A DNA stretch of 64,000 nucleotides from Gemmatimonadota bacterium (GTDB lineage: Bacteria; Gemmatimonadota; Gemmatimonadetes; Gemmatimonadales; Gemmatimonadaceae), in the NCBI GenBank assembly GCA_016712265.1, contig JADJRJ010000028.1, positions 1,364,001 through 1,428,000 of the forward strand. Reading direction: 5' to 3'. A program made the position numbers and the translations under genes. Under the pieces are notes generated by a model that saw nothing but the letters and a program-made list of their open reading frames with translations, ran no database searches and had not been told where the DNA came from. Shown here piece by piece: positions 1 to 9,383 of this stretch. Position 1 is the stretch's first letter; each line of letters opens with the position of its first letter.

Positions 1-1
1 C

Positions 2-919
2 GTCGCCATGTATGCTGCCAAGGCATCCACGCGCGGTGGTTTCGCGTTTTTTGATCAATCCATGCACACCGCGCTCGTGGATCGCGTGATGCTGGAGGCC
101 GACCTGCGCCGGGCGATCGACGACCGTGAGCTGTGGGTCGCCTACCAACCCATCGTGGACCTCGAGACCGGACGGATCAGCGGGATGGAGGCCCTCGCGC
201 GCTGGCAGCATCCGCTCAAGGGCGCGATCCAGCCCGCCACGTTCATCCCAGTCGCGGAAGAAACCGGGATGATCATCGCGGTCGGGAGCATGGTTCTCGT
301 GGAGGCGTGCCGTCAGGTCGCCCAATGGAACGTCGATCGGGCCCAGCCGCTGACGGTCACGGTAAACCTGTCGGCCGCGCAGTTGCAGTCCGAAACGTTG
401 CTGGACGACGTGGCGGGGGCGCTCGCCGGGCCGGGGTTGCTCCCCAGATGCCTGGTGCTCGAAATCACGGAGAGCGTCCTCATGCAGAATGGCTCGGGAG
501 CCCTTGAGCGTCTGCGCGCCCTGAAAGCCCTGGGGGTCCAGCTCGCCGTGGACGACTTCGGGACGGGGTACTCGTCGCTGAGCTACCTGCAGCAGTTCCC
601 CGTGGACATCCTCAAGATCGACCGTTCGTTCACGAGCGGGCTGACGCGTGGTCCGAACCAGGATGCACTCGCGCGAACGATCATCGCCCTGGGTGACCTG
701 CTGACCTTGCGGACCATCGCCGAGGGCGTGGAGCTGGAACAACAACATGAGCGCCTCAAGGAACTCGGGTGTTCCCATGGCCAGGGATACTTGTTCAGCA
801 AACCCCTGACGGCGCGCGAGATGGGGATGCTGGTGGATGGGCACGCGCTGCCTGCACGGCCGCTGCCGGCGCTTAGCCATTCCGCACCGCTGGCGGCCTC
901 GGCCGTTGGCGAGTTGTGA
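2..919 (+). CDS. EAL-domain c-di-GMP phosphodiesterase, 5' end outside window
   Basis: The reading frame is open from the first bases, which encode VAMYAAKASTRGGF, the typical last helix of a GGDEF domain (AMYxAK). The gene therefore begins upstream and is a GGDEF-EAL protein of which only the end is seen. The EAL domain is complete and has the catalytic-type motifs in order: MEALARW, VNLSAAQ, LEITES, VDDFGTGYSSL, ILKIDRSF, AEGVE and QGYLFSKP. It should hydrolyse cyclic di-GMP to pGpG in the cytoplasm. Whether the upstream GGDEF part is active cannot be judged. A second GGDEF-EAL gene follows about 110 bases later in the same direction. Confidence 0.93.
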   Translation, partial: VAMYAAKASTRGGFAFFDQSMHTALVDRVMLEADLRRAIDDRELWVAYQPIVDLETGRISGMEALARWQHPLKGAIQPATFIPVAEETGMIIAVGSMVLVEACRQVAQWNVDRAQPLTVTVNLSAAQLQSETLLDDVAGALAGPGLLPRCLVLEITESVLMQNGSGALERLRALKALGVQLAVDDFGTGYSSLSYLQQFPVDILKIDRSFTSGLTRGPNQDALARTIIALGDLLTLRTIAEGVELEQQHERLKELGCSHGQGYLFSKPLTAREMGMLVDGHALPARPLPALSHSAPLAASAVGEL

Positions 920-1029
920 CCCACGTCGCTTGTTGCCGAGCACGCCGGGGGTAATGTTCCGTGGTCGCGGCGCGATGGTTTCGCCCGCGTGGTGGGGAGG
1001 GGGGGAGGCCGCGCGGATCCGGACCCGAC

Positions 1030-2871
1030 ATGCTGACACCGACGTCTAGCGACCCCCCGCTCTCGGGATCCGAGGGCCCTGCCGTCCGTGGGGCGGCAGA
1101 GCTGCTGCCGGCGACCCTCGATCACCTCGCGCGCCTGGGGCTGGCCGTGTCGGGGGGCGACGCGTTTGTTGTGGTGCTCCTCGGGTCTGACCGTCGCAGC
1201 TTTACGGCCGGCGAATCGCCGCCCGCCTGGATGGCCCACGACCCCGGGATCCTCCTGCGGACGGGGATTCTCGCCCGGGCGGTGGACGCGGTGGACGTCG
1301 CACTGGCCTTGCAGGTGGACGACGCCATCGACCACGAGGCCCTCATTGAGCTGCGGGTGGGTGGCCTGCTGGTGGCCCCGATCATCCGCGGGGATGGCCT
1401 GGTGGAAGGACTGGTTGCCGCGTGCGTCTCAGCGCCACGGCCCTGGGGGGAGGCTGCGCGGGCCGCGCTCGTCGACGTCGCGCGCGTGGCGCAGAGCGCG
1501 CTGGGGTGGCAGGCGCTGGCGATGGACCGGGCGCCGCGGGGACGGCGCCCCGATGCGCACCTGGACGTGTTGACGGGCCTACCGGCCCGCAGCGCGTTCC
1601 TCAAGCGACTCCACGAGGCGGCATCGCGCGCGCAGCGCGATGCGGACTCGCCCTTCGCGCTGTTGCTGCTCGATCTGGACGACTTTCGGGCGGTGAATGA
1701 GAGCCTTGGACATGCTGCGGGTGATGCGGCGTTGGTGGAGGTCGCGCGGCGGCTGGAGCACTGCGTGCGCGGGGGCGACCTGGTGGCGCGGCTGGGTGGT
1801 GACGAGTTCGCACTCCTCCTCGAGCGGGTGAGCGACGCCCGCGAGCCTGCACTGGTGGCGGCGCGTGTGCAGGAGGCCCTCCGCACGCCGATGTCGTTAG
1901 GTTCCACCGAGTGGGTGGCGTCCGCGAGTCTCGGCCTCGCCCTGTCCGGGCCGGGCAACGGGCCGCCCGAGGCGATCCTCCGGTCGGCCGACATGGCGAT
2001 GTTCCGCGCCAAGTACCAGGGGCGCGGGCGTATCGAGCTCGATGATCGCGCCAGGCACGTACGGGCACTCACGCAACTCGAGATCGAGGCGGCGCTCCGA
2101 CAGGCACTGGAGCGCGACGAGTTCGTGTTGCACTACCAACCGTTGGTCCGGTTCCGGGATGGCGCGGTCACCGGCGTGGAGGCGCTCGTCCGCTGGAACC
2201 ACCCAACCCGCGGTCTGCTGATGCCTGACGAGTTCGTCCCGGTGGCAGAGAGCAGTGGACTGATCGTGCAACTGGGGCGATGGGTACTCCGCCATGCCAT
2301 GGCCGAGTTGGCCGCGTGGGAACGACGCGCCGACCTCCCCCGTGGCCTGACGTTGGCAGTCAACCTCTCGGCGCGGGAGTTTGCCCAGGTAGACCTGGTC
2401 CGCGCCGTCTCCGACGCGCTCGCCGAGTCGGGCGTGGCACCTGGTCGCCTGCACCTGGAAATCACCGAGAGCACCCTGTTCACGCGGCAGGACGTCGCGA
2501 TGGACACTGTCGCCGCCCTCAAGGCGCTGGGCACGCAGATCCACGTCGATGACTTCGGCACGGGCTACTCCTCCTTGAGCTACCTGCATCGACTGCCACT
2601 GGACGCGATCAAGGTCGACCGGTCCTTCGTCCGCGCGATTCAGGTCGAGTCGCGTGCTCGTCACCTGGTGGCCAGCCTGGTGTCCCTGGCGGCGGGGATC
2701 GGGATCGACGTGGTGGCCGAGGGCGTGGCGACCGCTGGACAGGCGCGCTTGCTGGCCGACATGGGGTGTACGTGGGGGCAGGGATTCCACTTTGGTCGGC
2801 CGGCACCGGAGTTCGAGGCAGTGCGGGGAATGTCCGGGGTGTTGCCGATCACAGGTCGACGCCGCGCGTAG
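1030..2871 (+). CDS. GGDEF-EAL bifunctional c-di-GMP protein with N-terminal sensor-like region
   Basis: A protein of about 613 residues. Residues 1-170 resemble a degenerate GAF-like sensor region. The GGDEF domain has an intact GGDEF near residue 256, preceded by RGGD five residues upstream, which fits the RxxD inhibitory site for c-di-GMP. The EAL domain carries VEALVRW (Glu about 384), VNLSARE, LEITES, VDDFGTGYSSL and IKVDRSF. The late motif reads AEGVAT rather than the common AEGVET. Both synthesis and breakdown of c-di-GMP are possible; which dominates cannot be read from sequence. I chose the ATG at 1030 because the codons upstream of it (open to 961) are arginine- and glycine-rich and look non-coding. 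It lacks membrane segments. Confidence 0.9.
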   Translation: MLTPTSSDPPLSGSEGPAVRGAAELLPATLDHLARLGLAVSGGDAFVVVLLGSDRRSFTAGESPPAWMAHDPGILLRTGILARAVDAVDVALALQVDDAIDHEALIELRVGGLLVAPIIRGDGLVEGLVAACVSAPRPWGEAARAALVDVARVAQSALGWQALAMDRAPRGRRPDAHLDVLTGLPARSAFLKRLHEAASRAQRDADSPFALLLLDLDDFRAVNESLGHAAGDAALVEVARRLEHCVRGGDLVARLGGDEFALLLERVSDAREPALVAARVQEALRTPMSLGSTEWVASASLGLALSGPGNGPPEAILRSADMAMFRAKYQGRGRIELDDRARHVRALTQLEIEAALRQALERDEFVLHYQPLVRFRDGAVTGVEALVRWNHPTRGLLMPDEFVPVAESSGLIVQLGRWVLRHAMAELAAWERRADLPRGLTLAVNLSAREFAQVDLVRAVSDALAESGVAPGRLHLEITESTLFTRQDVAMDTVAALKALGTQIHVDDFGTGYSSLSYLHRLPLDAIKVDRSFVRAIQVESRARHLVASLVSLAAGIGIDVVAEGVATAGQARLLADMGCTWGQGFHFGRPAPEFEAVRGMSGVLPITGRRRA

Positions 2872-3012
2872 GCCAACGGCGCGCCGGGGCCAACGGCGTT
2901 TCAAACGACGCTCGCGCGGGAGGGGGCGCCGGGCAAGGCGGGGACATGCGCGGTGTTCTTCTCTGGCCCCCGTGGCCACTCGGCACTACCGTTCCGGCCG
3001 TGCCGACCCTTG

Positions 3013-4671
3013 GTGACCTTGGAACCGCTCATTCGCCGCTCATTCCTCAAGCAGGGCTTTGCCGCCGGCGCCACGGTGGCCGCGGCGCCGCTCCTGAGTT
3101 CGTGCAGCCCTTCCGCGGAGCGAGCGGATGGCGCACCGGCAGCTGTGCCTCCGTTTGCGCTCGAGGAGGCCACCGTCGCCGACCTGCAGGCCAGGATGGT
3201 ATCGGGTGAGCTGTCCGCTGCGCGCATCACCGAGCTCTACCTGGAGCGCATTGCCGCGGTGGATCGGGCGGGGCCGACCATCAACAGCGTGCTCGTGACC
3301 AATCCGGACGCGAGGGCCCTTGCGGCCCGCGCGGACAGCGAACGCGCCGCAGGGAAGGTGCGCGGCCCGTTGCATGGCATCCCGGTGCTGCTCAAGGACA
3401 ACATCGACACAGCGGATCAGATGCGGACGACGGCCGGCTCGCTGGCGCTGGCCGAGTCCACGGCCGCTCGTGATGCCGGCCTCGTGGCGCGACTGCGCGA
3501 GGCAGGAGCGGTCATTCTGGGCAAGGTCAACCTCTCGGAGTGGGCCAACATTCGGTCGAACCGCAGTACGAGTGGCTGGAGTGCGGTGGGCGGGCTGACG
3601 AAGAATCCCTATGCCCTCGATCGCAACGCGTGTGGTTCATCGGCCGGGACGGGGGCCGCCATCGCCGCGAACCTGGCCTGCGTGGGGATCGGGACCGAGA
3701 CTGATGGCTCGATTGTCTGCCCCGCCAACGCGAACGGCCTCGTGGGCATCAAGCCCACGGTGGGCCTGGTCAGTCGCGCCGGCATCGTCCCCATCTCGCA
3801 CACGCAGGACACGGCGGGTCCCATGTGCCGCACCGTGCGCGATGCGGCCGCCCTGCTGTCGGTCGTGGCGGGAGCAGACCCGCGTGACGGTGCGACGTCG
3901 GCGAGTGCGGGCCATGTGTTGGCCGACTACACGACCGCTTGCGACGCCGCGGCGCTCAAGGGCGCTCGGATCGGCGTCGTGCGGCAACTCTTCAATGCGG
4001 GGCCGCAGGTTAACGCTGTGATGGTCGAGGCGCTCGACGCCCTGCAGGCGGCGGGGGCAGTCCTGGTGGATCCGGTCGACATTCCGTCGTTGAACCAGCT
4101 TGGGGATGCCGAGTTCACCGTGCTGCTCCACGAATTGAAGGCTGATATGGCGGCGTACCTCGCCACGTGCGGCCCGAACGTGCCCCACCGCAGCCTCGCG
4201 GACCTGATCCGGTTCAACGAGGCCAACCGTGCGGTCGAGATGGCGTGGTTTGGCCAGGAGGTCTTCGAAATGGCGGAGCAAACTCAAGGGCTTGACGCGC
4301 TGGCGTATCGGGTGGCGTTGGGAAAGTGCCAGCGATTGACGCGCACGGACGGGCTGGACCGCGTGTTGGCCGACTACAAGGTCGATGCGCTCCTCGCGCC
4401 GACGGGCGGGCCGGCGTGGGTGACGGACCTTGTGAACGGCGACCATTTTGGTGGTGGCAGCTCGCAGTTGAGCGCGGTCTCGGGGTACCCGGCCATCACG
4501 GTCCCCGCGGGCCAGATCTCCGGGCTGCCGGTCGGGTTCACCCTCATGGGGCCCGCCTGGAGCGAGGCGCGGTTGATTGGCTATGCCTTTGCGTTCGAGC
4601 AGGTGCGGGCGGCACGACGGCCGCCGGCGTTTCTTCCCACGGTTGTTCCGTCGCCCGTCCGCGCGTCCTGA
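3013..4671 (+). CDS. Exported amidase of the amidase-signature family
   Basis: The N-terminus has a twin-arginine-like IRRSFLK, a hydrophobic stretch and a lipobox-like LLSSC, so the protein is probably Tat-exported and perhaps lipid-anchored. The amidase-signature Ser-cisSer-Lys triad is visible: Lys128 in VLLKDN, Ser209 in CGSSAGT and nucleophile Ser233 in TETDGSIV. The family hydrolyses amide bonds (GatA, fatty acid amide hydrolase and peptide amidase types); the substrate here is unknown. I place the start at GTG 3013. An ATG at 2953 in the same frame adds 20 residues that look unlike a signal peptide. GatA itself would not be exported, so a translation role is unlikely. Confidence 0.88.
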   Translation: MTLEPLIRRSFLKQGFAAGATVAAAPLLSSCSPSAERADGAPAAVPPFALEEATVADLQARMVSGELSAARITELYLERIAAVDRAGPTINSVLVTNPDARALAARADSERAAGKVRGPLHGIPVLLKDNIDTADQMRTTAGSLALAESTAARDAGLVARLREAGAVILGKVNLSEWANIRSNRSTSGWSAVGGLTKNPYALDRNACGSSAGTGAAIAANLACVGIGTETDGSIVCPANANGLVGIKPTVGLVSRAGIVPISHTQDTAGPMCRTVRDAAALLSVVAGADPRDGATSASAGHVLADYTTACDAAALKGARIGVVRQLFNAGPQVNAVMVEALDALQAAGAVLVDPVDIPSLNQLGDAEFTVLLHELKADMAAYLATCGPNVPHRSLADLIRFNEANRAVEMAWFGQEVFEMAEQTQGLDALAYRVALGKCQRLTRTDGLDRVLADYKVDALLAPTGGPAWVTDLVNGDHFGGGSSQLSAVSGYPAITVPAGQISGLPVGFTLMGPAWSEARLIGYAFAFEQVRAARRPPAFLPTVVPSPVRAS

Positions 4672-4708
4672 CCGGTGTCGCGCGTGCCTTCCCTGACTTC
4701 TCACTGAC

Positions 4709-5131
4709 ATGGCTGATCGATTCTCCTGGGGCTCGTTGGCGCTCCGCATCGTGGCAGCGCTCGTGCTGGTGTTCGCCACCTACAACGCCGAGGGGTGGTC
4801 CTACTACCACTGGGCCTTGGCGCCGCTCGCGGGTGGTGCAGGGTTCAACGCGCTCAAGTTCCTCGCCGGCATCCTGTTGGTGGCGGCGTGGGTGGTGTTC
4901 CTGCAGGCCACGCGTCGGTCGATCGGCATCATGGGAGCCATCCTCGTGACCGCCGTGTGCGGCGGCGTGATCTGGCTCCTGATTGACTACAACGTGGTGA
5001 GCGCGACCAGTACCCGCGGGATAACGCGGGTGATCCTGATTGCCATCGCGTTGGTGCTGGGGGTGGGGCTGTCGTGGTCGCACCTGAGTCGCCGCATTAC
5101 GGGCCAGGGAGATACGGACGTGGTCGGCTAG
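4709..5131 (+). CDS. Small integral membrane protein, possibly DUF6524-like
   Basis: 140 residues with about four hydrophobic segments: near 10-25, 50-68, 75-95 and 107-125. The N-terminal FATYNAEGWSYYHW is followed by small charged loops, and the tail is short and polar. It resembles from memory the DUF6524 family of small four-helix membrane proteins (ATYNP.G.SY.HW), but I cannot confirm this without a search. The function is unknown. It ends one base before the GTG start of the next gene, so the two are probably cotranscribed. Confidence 0.72.
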   Translation: MADRFSWGSLALRIVAALVLVFATYNAEGWSYYHWALAPLAGGAGFNALKFLAGILLVAAWVVFLQATRRSIGIMGAILVTAVCGGVIWLLIDYNVVSATSTRGITRVILIAIALVLGVGLSWSHLSRRITGQGDTDVVG

Positions 5132-5132
5132 C

Positions 5133-6113
5133 GTGGTCCGGCCCGGCGCTTCGATCGCCGTTCTTGGGGCCAGCGGATATGTCGGCCAGCTGCTGACCCA
5201 GGCGTTAGGCGCCCTCCCGGACGGGCCACGCGTGCTGGCCCTGGACGTGAGGCGGCCCCAGGCGGGCCTTCCGCCGCGTGTGACGTTTGAGGAAATGGAC
5301 GTCAGATCGGCGCGTTGCGGCGAGTTGCTGGCCGAGCACGAGGTGGAAGTGGTGGTGCACCTCGCGGCGGTGGTGAACCCGCCGTCTGGCATGTCGCGCA
5401 ATGAACAGTATGCCATCGACGTGGACGGGACCCACAACGTGCTCGAGGCGTGCATCGAGCATGGCGTCCGTCAGGTGGTGGTGCTGTCGAGCGCCGCCGC
5501 GTACGGCTTTCACGCCGGCCTGCCACCGCTGCTGGACGAGGGAGCACCGCTCCGCGGCAATGAGGAGTTTCCCTACGCGCGGCACAAGCGGCTGGTGGAG
5601 GAGCTGCTGGCGAAGTATCGCGAGCGGCACCCGGAGCTGCGGCAGGTGGTCTTTCGACCCGCAACCATCCTCGGCGACGGTACGCGGAACAGCGTCACGG
5701 CGATCTTCGAGCGTCGGGTGCTCTTTCGCCTGGTGGATGGTGAGGACCGGTTCGGGTTCATCTGGGACGGCGATGTGGTCGCCTGCATCGTGCAAGCGAT
5801 TTGCGACGATCGCGCGGGCACCTGGAACCTCGCAGCGGACGGCTTCCTGGACCTTGGTGAGATCGGGGCCCTGACCGGGGCGACGGTCATTCAGGTGTCG
5901 TCGTCGACCCTGGCCAGCATGTTGCGGGTGGGACAGTGGCTCGGGTTCACGGAGCATGGTCCGGAGCAGGTCCCGTACCTGCGACATCGACCGGTGTTGT
6001 CGAACCGGCGGCTCCGGGAAGAGTTCGGCTTTGTCCCGACACGCACGTCGCGCGAGGTGTTCGAGGGATGGTGGCAGGCGCGTCGCCGCGTTAGGTTGGC
6101 GCGAGGCGCCTGA
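5133..6113 (+). CDS. NAD-dependent epimerase/dehydratase (extended SDR)
   Basis: 326 residues starting at GTG 5133, one base after the previous stop. The N-terminal Rossmann motif is GASGYVG. The active-site pair is Tyr148 and Lys152 in YARHK, with SSAAAYG upstream supplying the usual Ser. Extended short-chain dehydrogenases of this type act on nucleotide sugars or similar substrates with NAD(P). The substrate cannot be assigned; sequence length and motif spacing fit the family. A copy of the octamer CGTTAGGC lies at 5203-5210 within the coding sequence. Confidence 0.88.
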   Translation: MVRPGASIAVLGASGYVGQLLTQALGALPDGPRVLALDVRRPQAGLPPRVTFEEMDVRSARCGELLAEHEVEVVVHLAAVVNPPSGMSRNEQYAIDVDGTHNVLEACIEHGVRQVVVLSSAAAYGFHAGLPPLLDEGAPLRGNEEFPYARHKRLVEELLAKYRERHPELRQVVFRPATILGDGTRNSVTAIFERRVLFRLVDGEDRFGFIWDGDVVACIVQAICDDRAGTWNLAADGFLDLGEIGALTGATVIQVSSSTLASMLRVGQWLGFTEHGPEQVPYLRHRPVLSNRRLREEFGFVPTRTSREVFEGWWQARRRVRLARGA

Positions 6114-6188
6114 CGAGTGACAGGGCCGGTTCGATCGTGACGCAGTCGTGACGCGGGCCGCGCGTGGCCAGGCCCGGGGAGCTACGCA

Positions 6189-6575
6189 GTGAGCGAGGCA
6201 GGTGTGCATCGGTGGCCCCGCCTGTTTCGGGCGTTCGGGCACTCCATGGATGGCTTTCGCAATGCGATCGCACATGAGGCCGCGGTCCGTGAGGAACTCG
6301 CGACCCTCGTCGTGCTCGGGCCGGTGGCGTGGTGGCTCCCGGTGAGTCGCGTGGAAAGCCTCGTGTTGTTCTGCTCGATGCTGCTGGTCGTGGTGGTAGA
6401 GCTGCTGAATACAGCCGTCGAGCGCACGGTGGACCGCATCTCGAGCGAACGACATCCCCTCGCGGGCAACGCCAAGGACATCGGTAGCGCGGCGGTGCTT
6501 GCCTCCGTCGTGATGTCGGTCGTGTGTTGGCTCACGATTGCCGGTCCCGTGGTCATGCACTGGTGGCGCACGTGA
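6189..6575 (+). CDS. dgkA: Diacylglycerol kinase, prokaryotic DgkA type
   Basis: 128 residues with the DgkA hallmark ELLNTAVERTVDR, followed by HPLAGNAKDIGSAAV. Three membrane helices are predicted by eye. The enzyme phosphorylates diacylglycerol to phosphatidic acid in the inner membrane, recycling lipid released by periplasmic glycan or phosphate transfer, or undecaprenol in some Gram-positives. The start is the GTG at 6189. Length is normal for the family (about 120 residues). It lies between an epimerase and phoD in the same direction; no functional link is evident. Confidence 0.93.
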   Translation: MSEAGVHRWPRLFRAFGHSMDGFRNAIAHEAAVREELATLVVLGPVAWWLPVSRVESLVLFCSMLLVVVVELLNTAVERTVDRISSERHPLAGNAKDIGSAAVLASVVMSVVCWLTIAGPVVMHWWRT

Positions 6576-6605
6576 CCGTCATCACCCCCCACGGGCGGCG
6601 GTGCC

Positions 6606-8129
6606 ATGCCTGATCGGCGCCACTTTCTCCAGCAGCTCTCCGCGCTCGGTCTCGGTGCCGTCGCGGGAGCGCGCGTGTTGCCCGGGCTGCGGGCCAACGG
6701 TGACCCATTCACGTTAGGCGTGGCGAGCGGCGATCCCTGGCCGGACGGGTTCGTCCTGTGGACCCGGCTTGCGCCGGATCCGCTCAACGGGGGCGGGATG
6801 GGCGCCGAAGACGTGGTGGTGCGGTGGGAGGTCGCGACGGACGACGGGATGCGACACATCGTACGGCGAGGCACCGCGGTGGCCGCAGCGGACTTTGCCC
6901 ACGCGGTCCACGTCACGCTGCGCGGCCTCGCGCCCGATCGGTGGTACTGGTATCGGTTCCACGCCGGCGCGGCGACCAGCCCCGTGGGCCGGACGCGGAC
7001 GATGCCCGCGCGCGGTGCGTCCCCGGCACGACTCCGGCTCGTGGTGGCTTCGTGCCAACACTATGAGGCGGGATTCTATGCCGCGCATGCCCACCTGGCA
7101 CGTGAAGACGCCGACCTGTGCGCCTTCCTCGGGGACTACATCTACGAGAGCCACGCGACCCGGCGCGTTCGTGCCCACGAGGCGGGCGAGCCAACGACCC
7201 TCACGGAGTACCGGAACCGGTACGCCCGCTATAAGTCCGACCCCCAACTGCAGGAAGCGCATGCAGCGATGCCGTGGGTCGTGACATGGGACGACCACGA
7301 GGTCGACAACAACGTCGCCGGGCTCGTGTCGGAACGCGGGGACCCGGTGGAGGCCTTCCAGCTCCGGCGCGCAGCGGCGTATCGCGCGTACTACGAACAC
7401 ATGCCCCTGCGACGGAGTAGCGTTCCGCATGGGCCGGACATGCTCCTGTACCGCTCCCTGGAGTTTGGGCAGCTGGCGCGCCTGCATGTCCTTGACGGGC
7501 GCCAGTATCGCTCGGACCAGAGCTGTGGCGACCGGCAAAAGGCGCCGTGCGCCGAGTGGGACCAGGAGGGCCGCACCATGCTTGGCGCCGCCCAGGAACG
7601 GTGGCTCGCCCGCGGCCTGGTGCAGCCGGGGGCCATGTGGCAGCTCCTGGCCCAACAGGTCATGATGATGCCGCTCGACCTGGATCCGGGACCTGGCGAA
7701 GTGTTCAACATGGATAGCTGGAGTGGGTATCCCGCCGCGCGACGCCGCCTGACGAACCTCCTCGCCGAACGGCGAGTGGCGAACGCCGTGGTCCTGACGG
7801 GGGATGTCCACGCCAACTATGCCGGCGAGGTGCCGCTCGATTGGCGCCAACCCGATGCCGCGCGGGTCGCCGTGGAGTACGTCGGTACCTCCATCAGCTC
7901 CGAAGGAGATGGGATGGACGCCTATCCGCAGGTCGAGCGGGTCCGGTCGTCCACCCCCTGGCTCAAGTTCCACAATGCGCGTCGCGGGTACATCCGCTGC
8001 GACATCACCCCCGATGCCTGGCGCAGCGACTACCGGATCGTGCCCTCGATCCAGACGGCATATGCCCCCATCGCGACGGTGGCCTCCTTTGTCACGCCGT
8101 CCGGACGTTCGGTCATCGAGCCGGCCTGA
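6606..8129 (+). CDS. phoD: PhoD-family alkaline phosphatase/phosphodiesterase, Tat-exported
   Basis: 507 residues. The N-terminus DRRHFLQQLSALGLG is a twin-arginine signal. Family blocks are present in order: GVASGDPWPDG with LWTRL, an N-terminal beta-sandwich, FLGDYIYE, WDDHEVDNN, LDGRQYR and LTGDVHANY. These Asp, His and Asn residues bind the Ca/Fe centre of PhoD enzymes. The role is release of phosphate from phosphomono- or diesters outside the cytoplasm. No Pho-box-like site was identified upstream. It converges with matC, whose stop lies six bases beyond this gene's stop. Confidence 0.93.
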   Translation: MPDRRHFLQQLSALGLGAVAGARVLPGLRANGDPFTLGVASGDPWPDGFVLWTRLAPDPLNGGGMGAEDVVVRWEVATDDGMRHIVRRGTAVAAADFAHAVHVTLRGLAPDRWYWYRFHAGAATSPVGRTRTMPARGASPARLRLVVASCQHYEAGFYAAHAHLAREDADLCAFLGDYIYESHATRRVRAHEAGEPTTLTEYRNRYARYKSDPQLQEAHAAMPWVVTWDDHEVDNNVAGLVSERGDPVEAFQLRRAAAYRAYYEHMPLRRSSVPHGPDMLLYRSLEFGQLARLHVLDGRQYRSDQSCGDRQKAPCAEWDQEGRTMLGAAQERWLARGLVQPGAMWQLLAQQVMMMPLDLDPGPGEVFNMDSWSGYPAARRRLTNLLAERRVANAVVLTGDVHANYAGEVPLDWRQPDAARVAVEYVGTSISSEGDGMDAYPQVERVRSSTPWLKFHNARRGYIRCDITPDAWRSDYRIVPSIQTAYAPIATVASFVTPSGRSVIEPA

Positions 8130-8135
8130 CGGCGG

Positions 8136-9383
8136 TTACCAACGCGCCACCAGCGGGGCGAGCAGTGCGGCGAGCACCGCGCCCACGACCACCATCGAGA
8201 ACCCCCAGGCCATCAGCTGCCGAAAGAGCACCCGCGCCTCGCCGACATCGTCCACCGCGGCGACACACAGGGCGCCTAACGTGGACAACGGGGTCACATC
8301 CACCAGGGCTGACCCGATGTTGATGGACAGCGCGACCGCCAGCGGGTCACCACCGCCGACCTGTGCCACCAGCCCGGGCACCGTGGGCAGGAAGGTGGGC
8401 ATCACCACGCCCGAGGTGCTGCTCCAGGTGGAGATGAGCCCCGTGACCAGGGCGATTACCCCATTGAGCGACCCGGGGCTGGCCAGCCGCGCCAGGAGAG
8501 ACGTGAACAACTCCATCCCTCCCGTCTTCTCGAGGAGCGCGATCAACACCGAGACGCCGCACACCATCATGATCACGCCGAGGGGGATGCGTCGGACGGC
8601 GGCCCCTTCGTCGGCGGCGCGCAGGAGGAGCAGAAGCGTTGCGGCGGCAAAGGCGGACAGACCGAGGGCGAGCTTGAAGCCGACCACACCGATGATCCAG
8701 GCGGCGATGACCAGCATCGTGGTGCGCTGAGATACGGTGAACGCCTGCTCGGCATCATCCCGTGCCGCCGCGGCCGGCGCCGCCGCATGGGAGCGACCGA
8801 ACAACACCAACGCGGCCACCGCCACCACGGCACTCGCCAGCAGGTTGGCGAGCCACACCTTGCCTTCCAGGCCCGTGAGGCCGGCCTTGGCCATTCCTGC
8901 GTTGGCGATGGCGCCGATCGATGAGACGGGAGACAGGTTGCCGGCGTTGGCGCCGTTGGCGACCATGAGGGACATCAGGAACGGCGAGACTCCCACGCGT
9001 CGCGCGATCACCATCCCGAGGGGAATCAGCAACGCGACCGTGGAGATGGACCCGGGCCCGACGGATGACAGTCCCGTCGCCAGCAGGAAGACCAGCGGAG
9101 GGACCCAACGGCGACTCCCTCGCACCAGGCTGACACTCCGATGCGCCAGTTGGCCCAGCGTGCCGTTGGCCTCCGCGATGCCAAAGAGCAAGGTCACGCC
9201 GATCAACGTGAGAAACAACGAGACCGGGAACCCCGCCATGATGGCGTCCGGCTTCATCGCGGCCGGCCCGACGCCGATGAGCCACGCGGCCGTGATGGCC
9301 ACCCACCCCACGTTGATCCGCGAGGTCATGGAGAGCACCAGTGCCCCGCAGAGCGCCGCGAGGGCGAGGACGGCGGGACTCAT
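8136..9383 (-). CDS. matC: MatC-type dicarboxylate (malonate) permease
   Basis: About 415 residues and roughly 11-12 hydrophobic segments, with the N-terminal region expected of the MatC/dicarboxylate-carrier family: MSPAVLALAALCGALVL, then GFPVSLFLTLIGVTLLFGIA. SVGPGSIST and NGANAGNLSPVSSIGAIANAG are conserved-looking pore segments; TWSSTSGVVMPTFLP and DVTPLSTLGAL form the second half. The start ATG at 9383 overlaps the stop of the upstream synthetase (ATGA), so the two are translationally coupled. Because the partner is MatB-like, malonate is the likeliest substrate, but other C3-C4 dicarboxylates remain possible. Contains CGTTAGGC on its coding strand at 8274-8281. Confidence 0.82.
   Translation of the reverse strand: MSPAVLALAALCGALVLSMTSRINVGWVAITAAWLIGVGPAAMKPDAIMAGFPVSLFLTLIGVTLLFGIAEANGTLGQLAHRSVSLVRGSRRWVPPLVFLLATGLSSVGPGSISTVALLIPLGMVIARRVGVSPFLMSLMVANGANAGNLSPVSSIGAIANAGMAKAGLTGLEGKVWLANLLASAVVAVAALVLFGRSHAAAPAAAARDDAEQAFTVSQRTTMLVIAAWIIGVVGFKLALGLSAFAAATLLLLLRAADEGAAVRRIPLGVIMMVCGVSVLIALLEKTGGMELFTSLLARLASPGSLNGVIALVTGLISTWSSTSGVVMPTFLPTVPGLVAQVGGGDPLAVALSINIGSALVDVTPLSTLGALCVAAVDDVGEARVLFRQLMAWGFSMVVVGAVLAALLAPLVARW

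Noticed and set aside
2871..2898. Direct repeat GGCCAACGGCG (2871-2881 and 2888-2898)
   Set aside because: Only two copies of a GC-rich word at a gene end; the same GGCCAACG words occur in coding DNA, so it may be chance.
3637..4779. Leftward 380-residue frame opposite the amidase
   Set aside because: Antisense to the catalytic region of the amidase; Arg/His-rich and motif-free.
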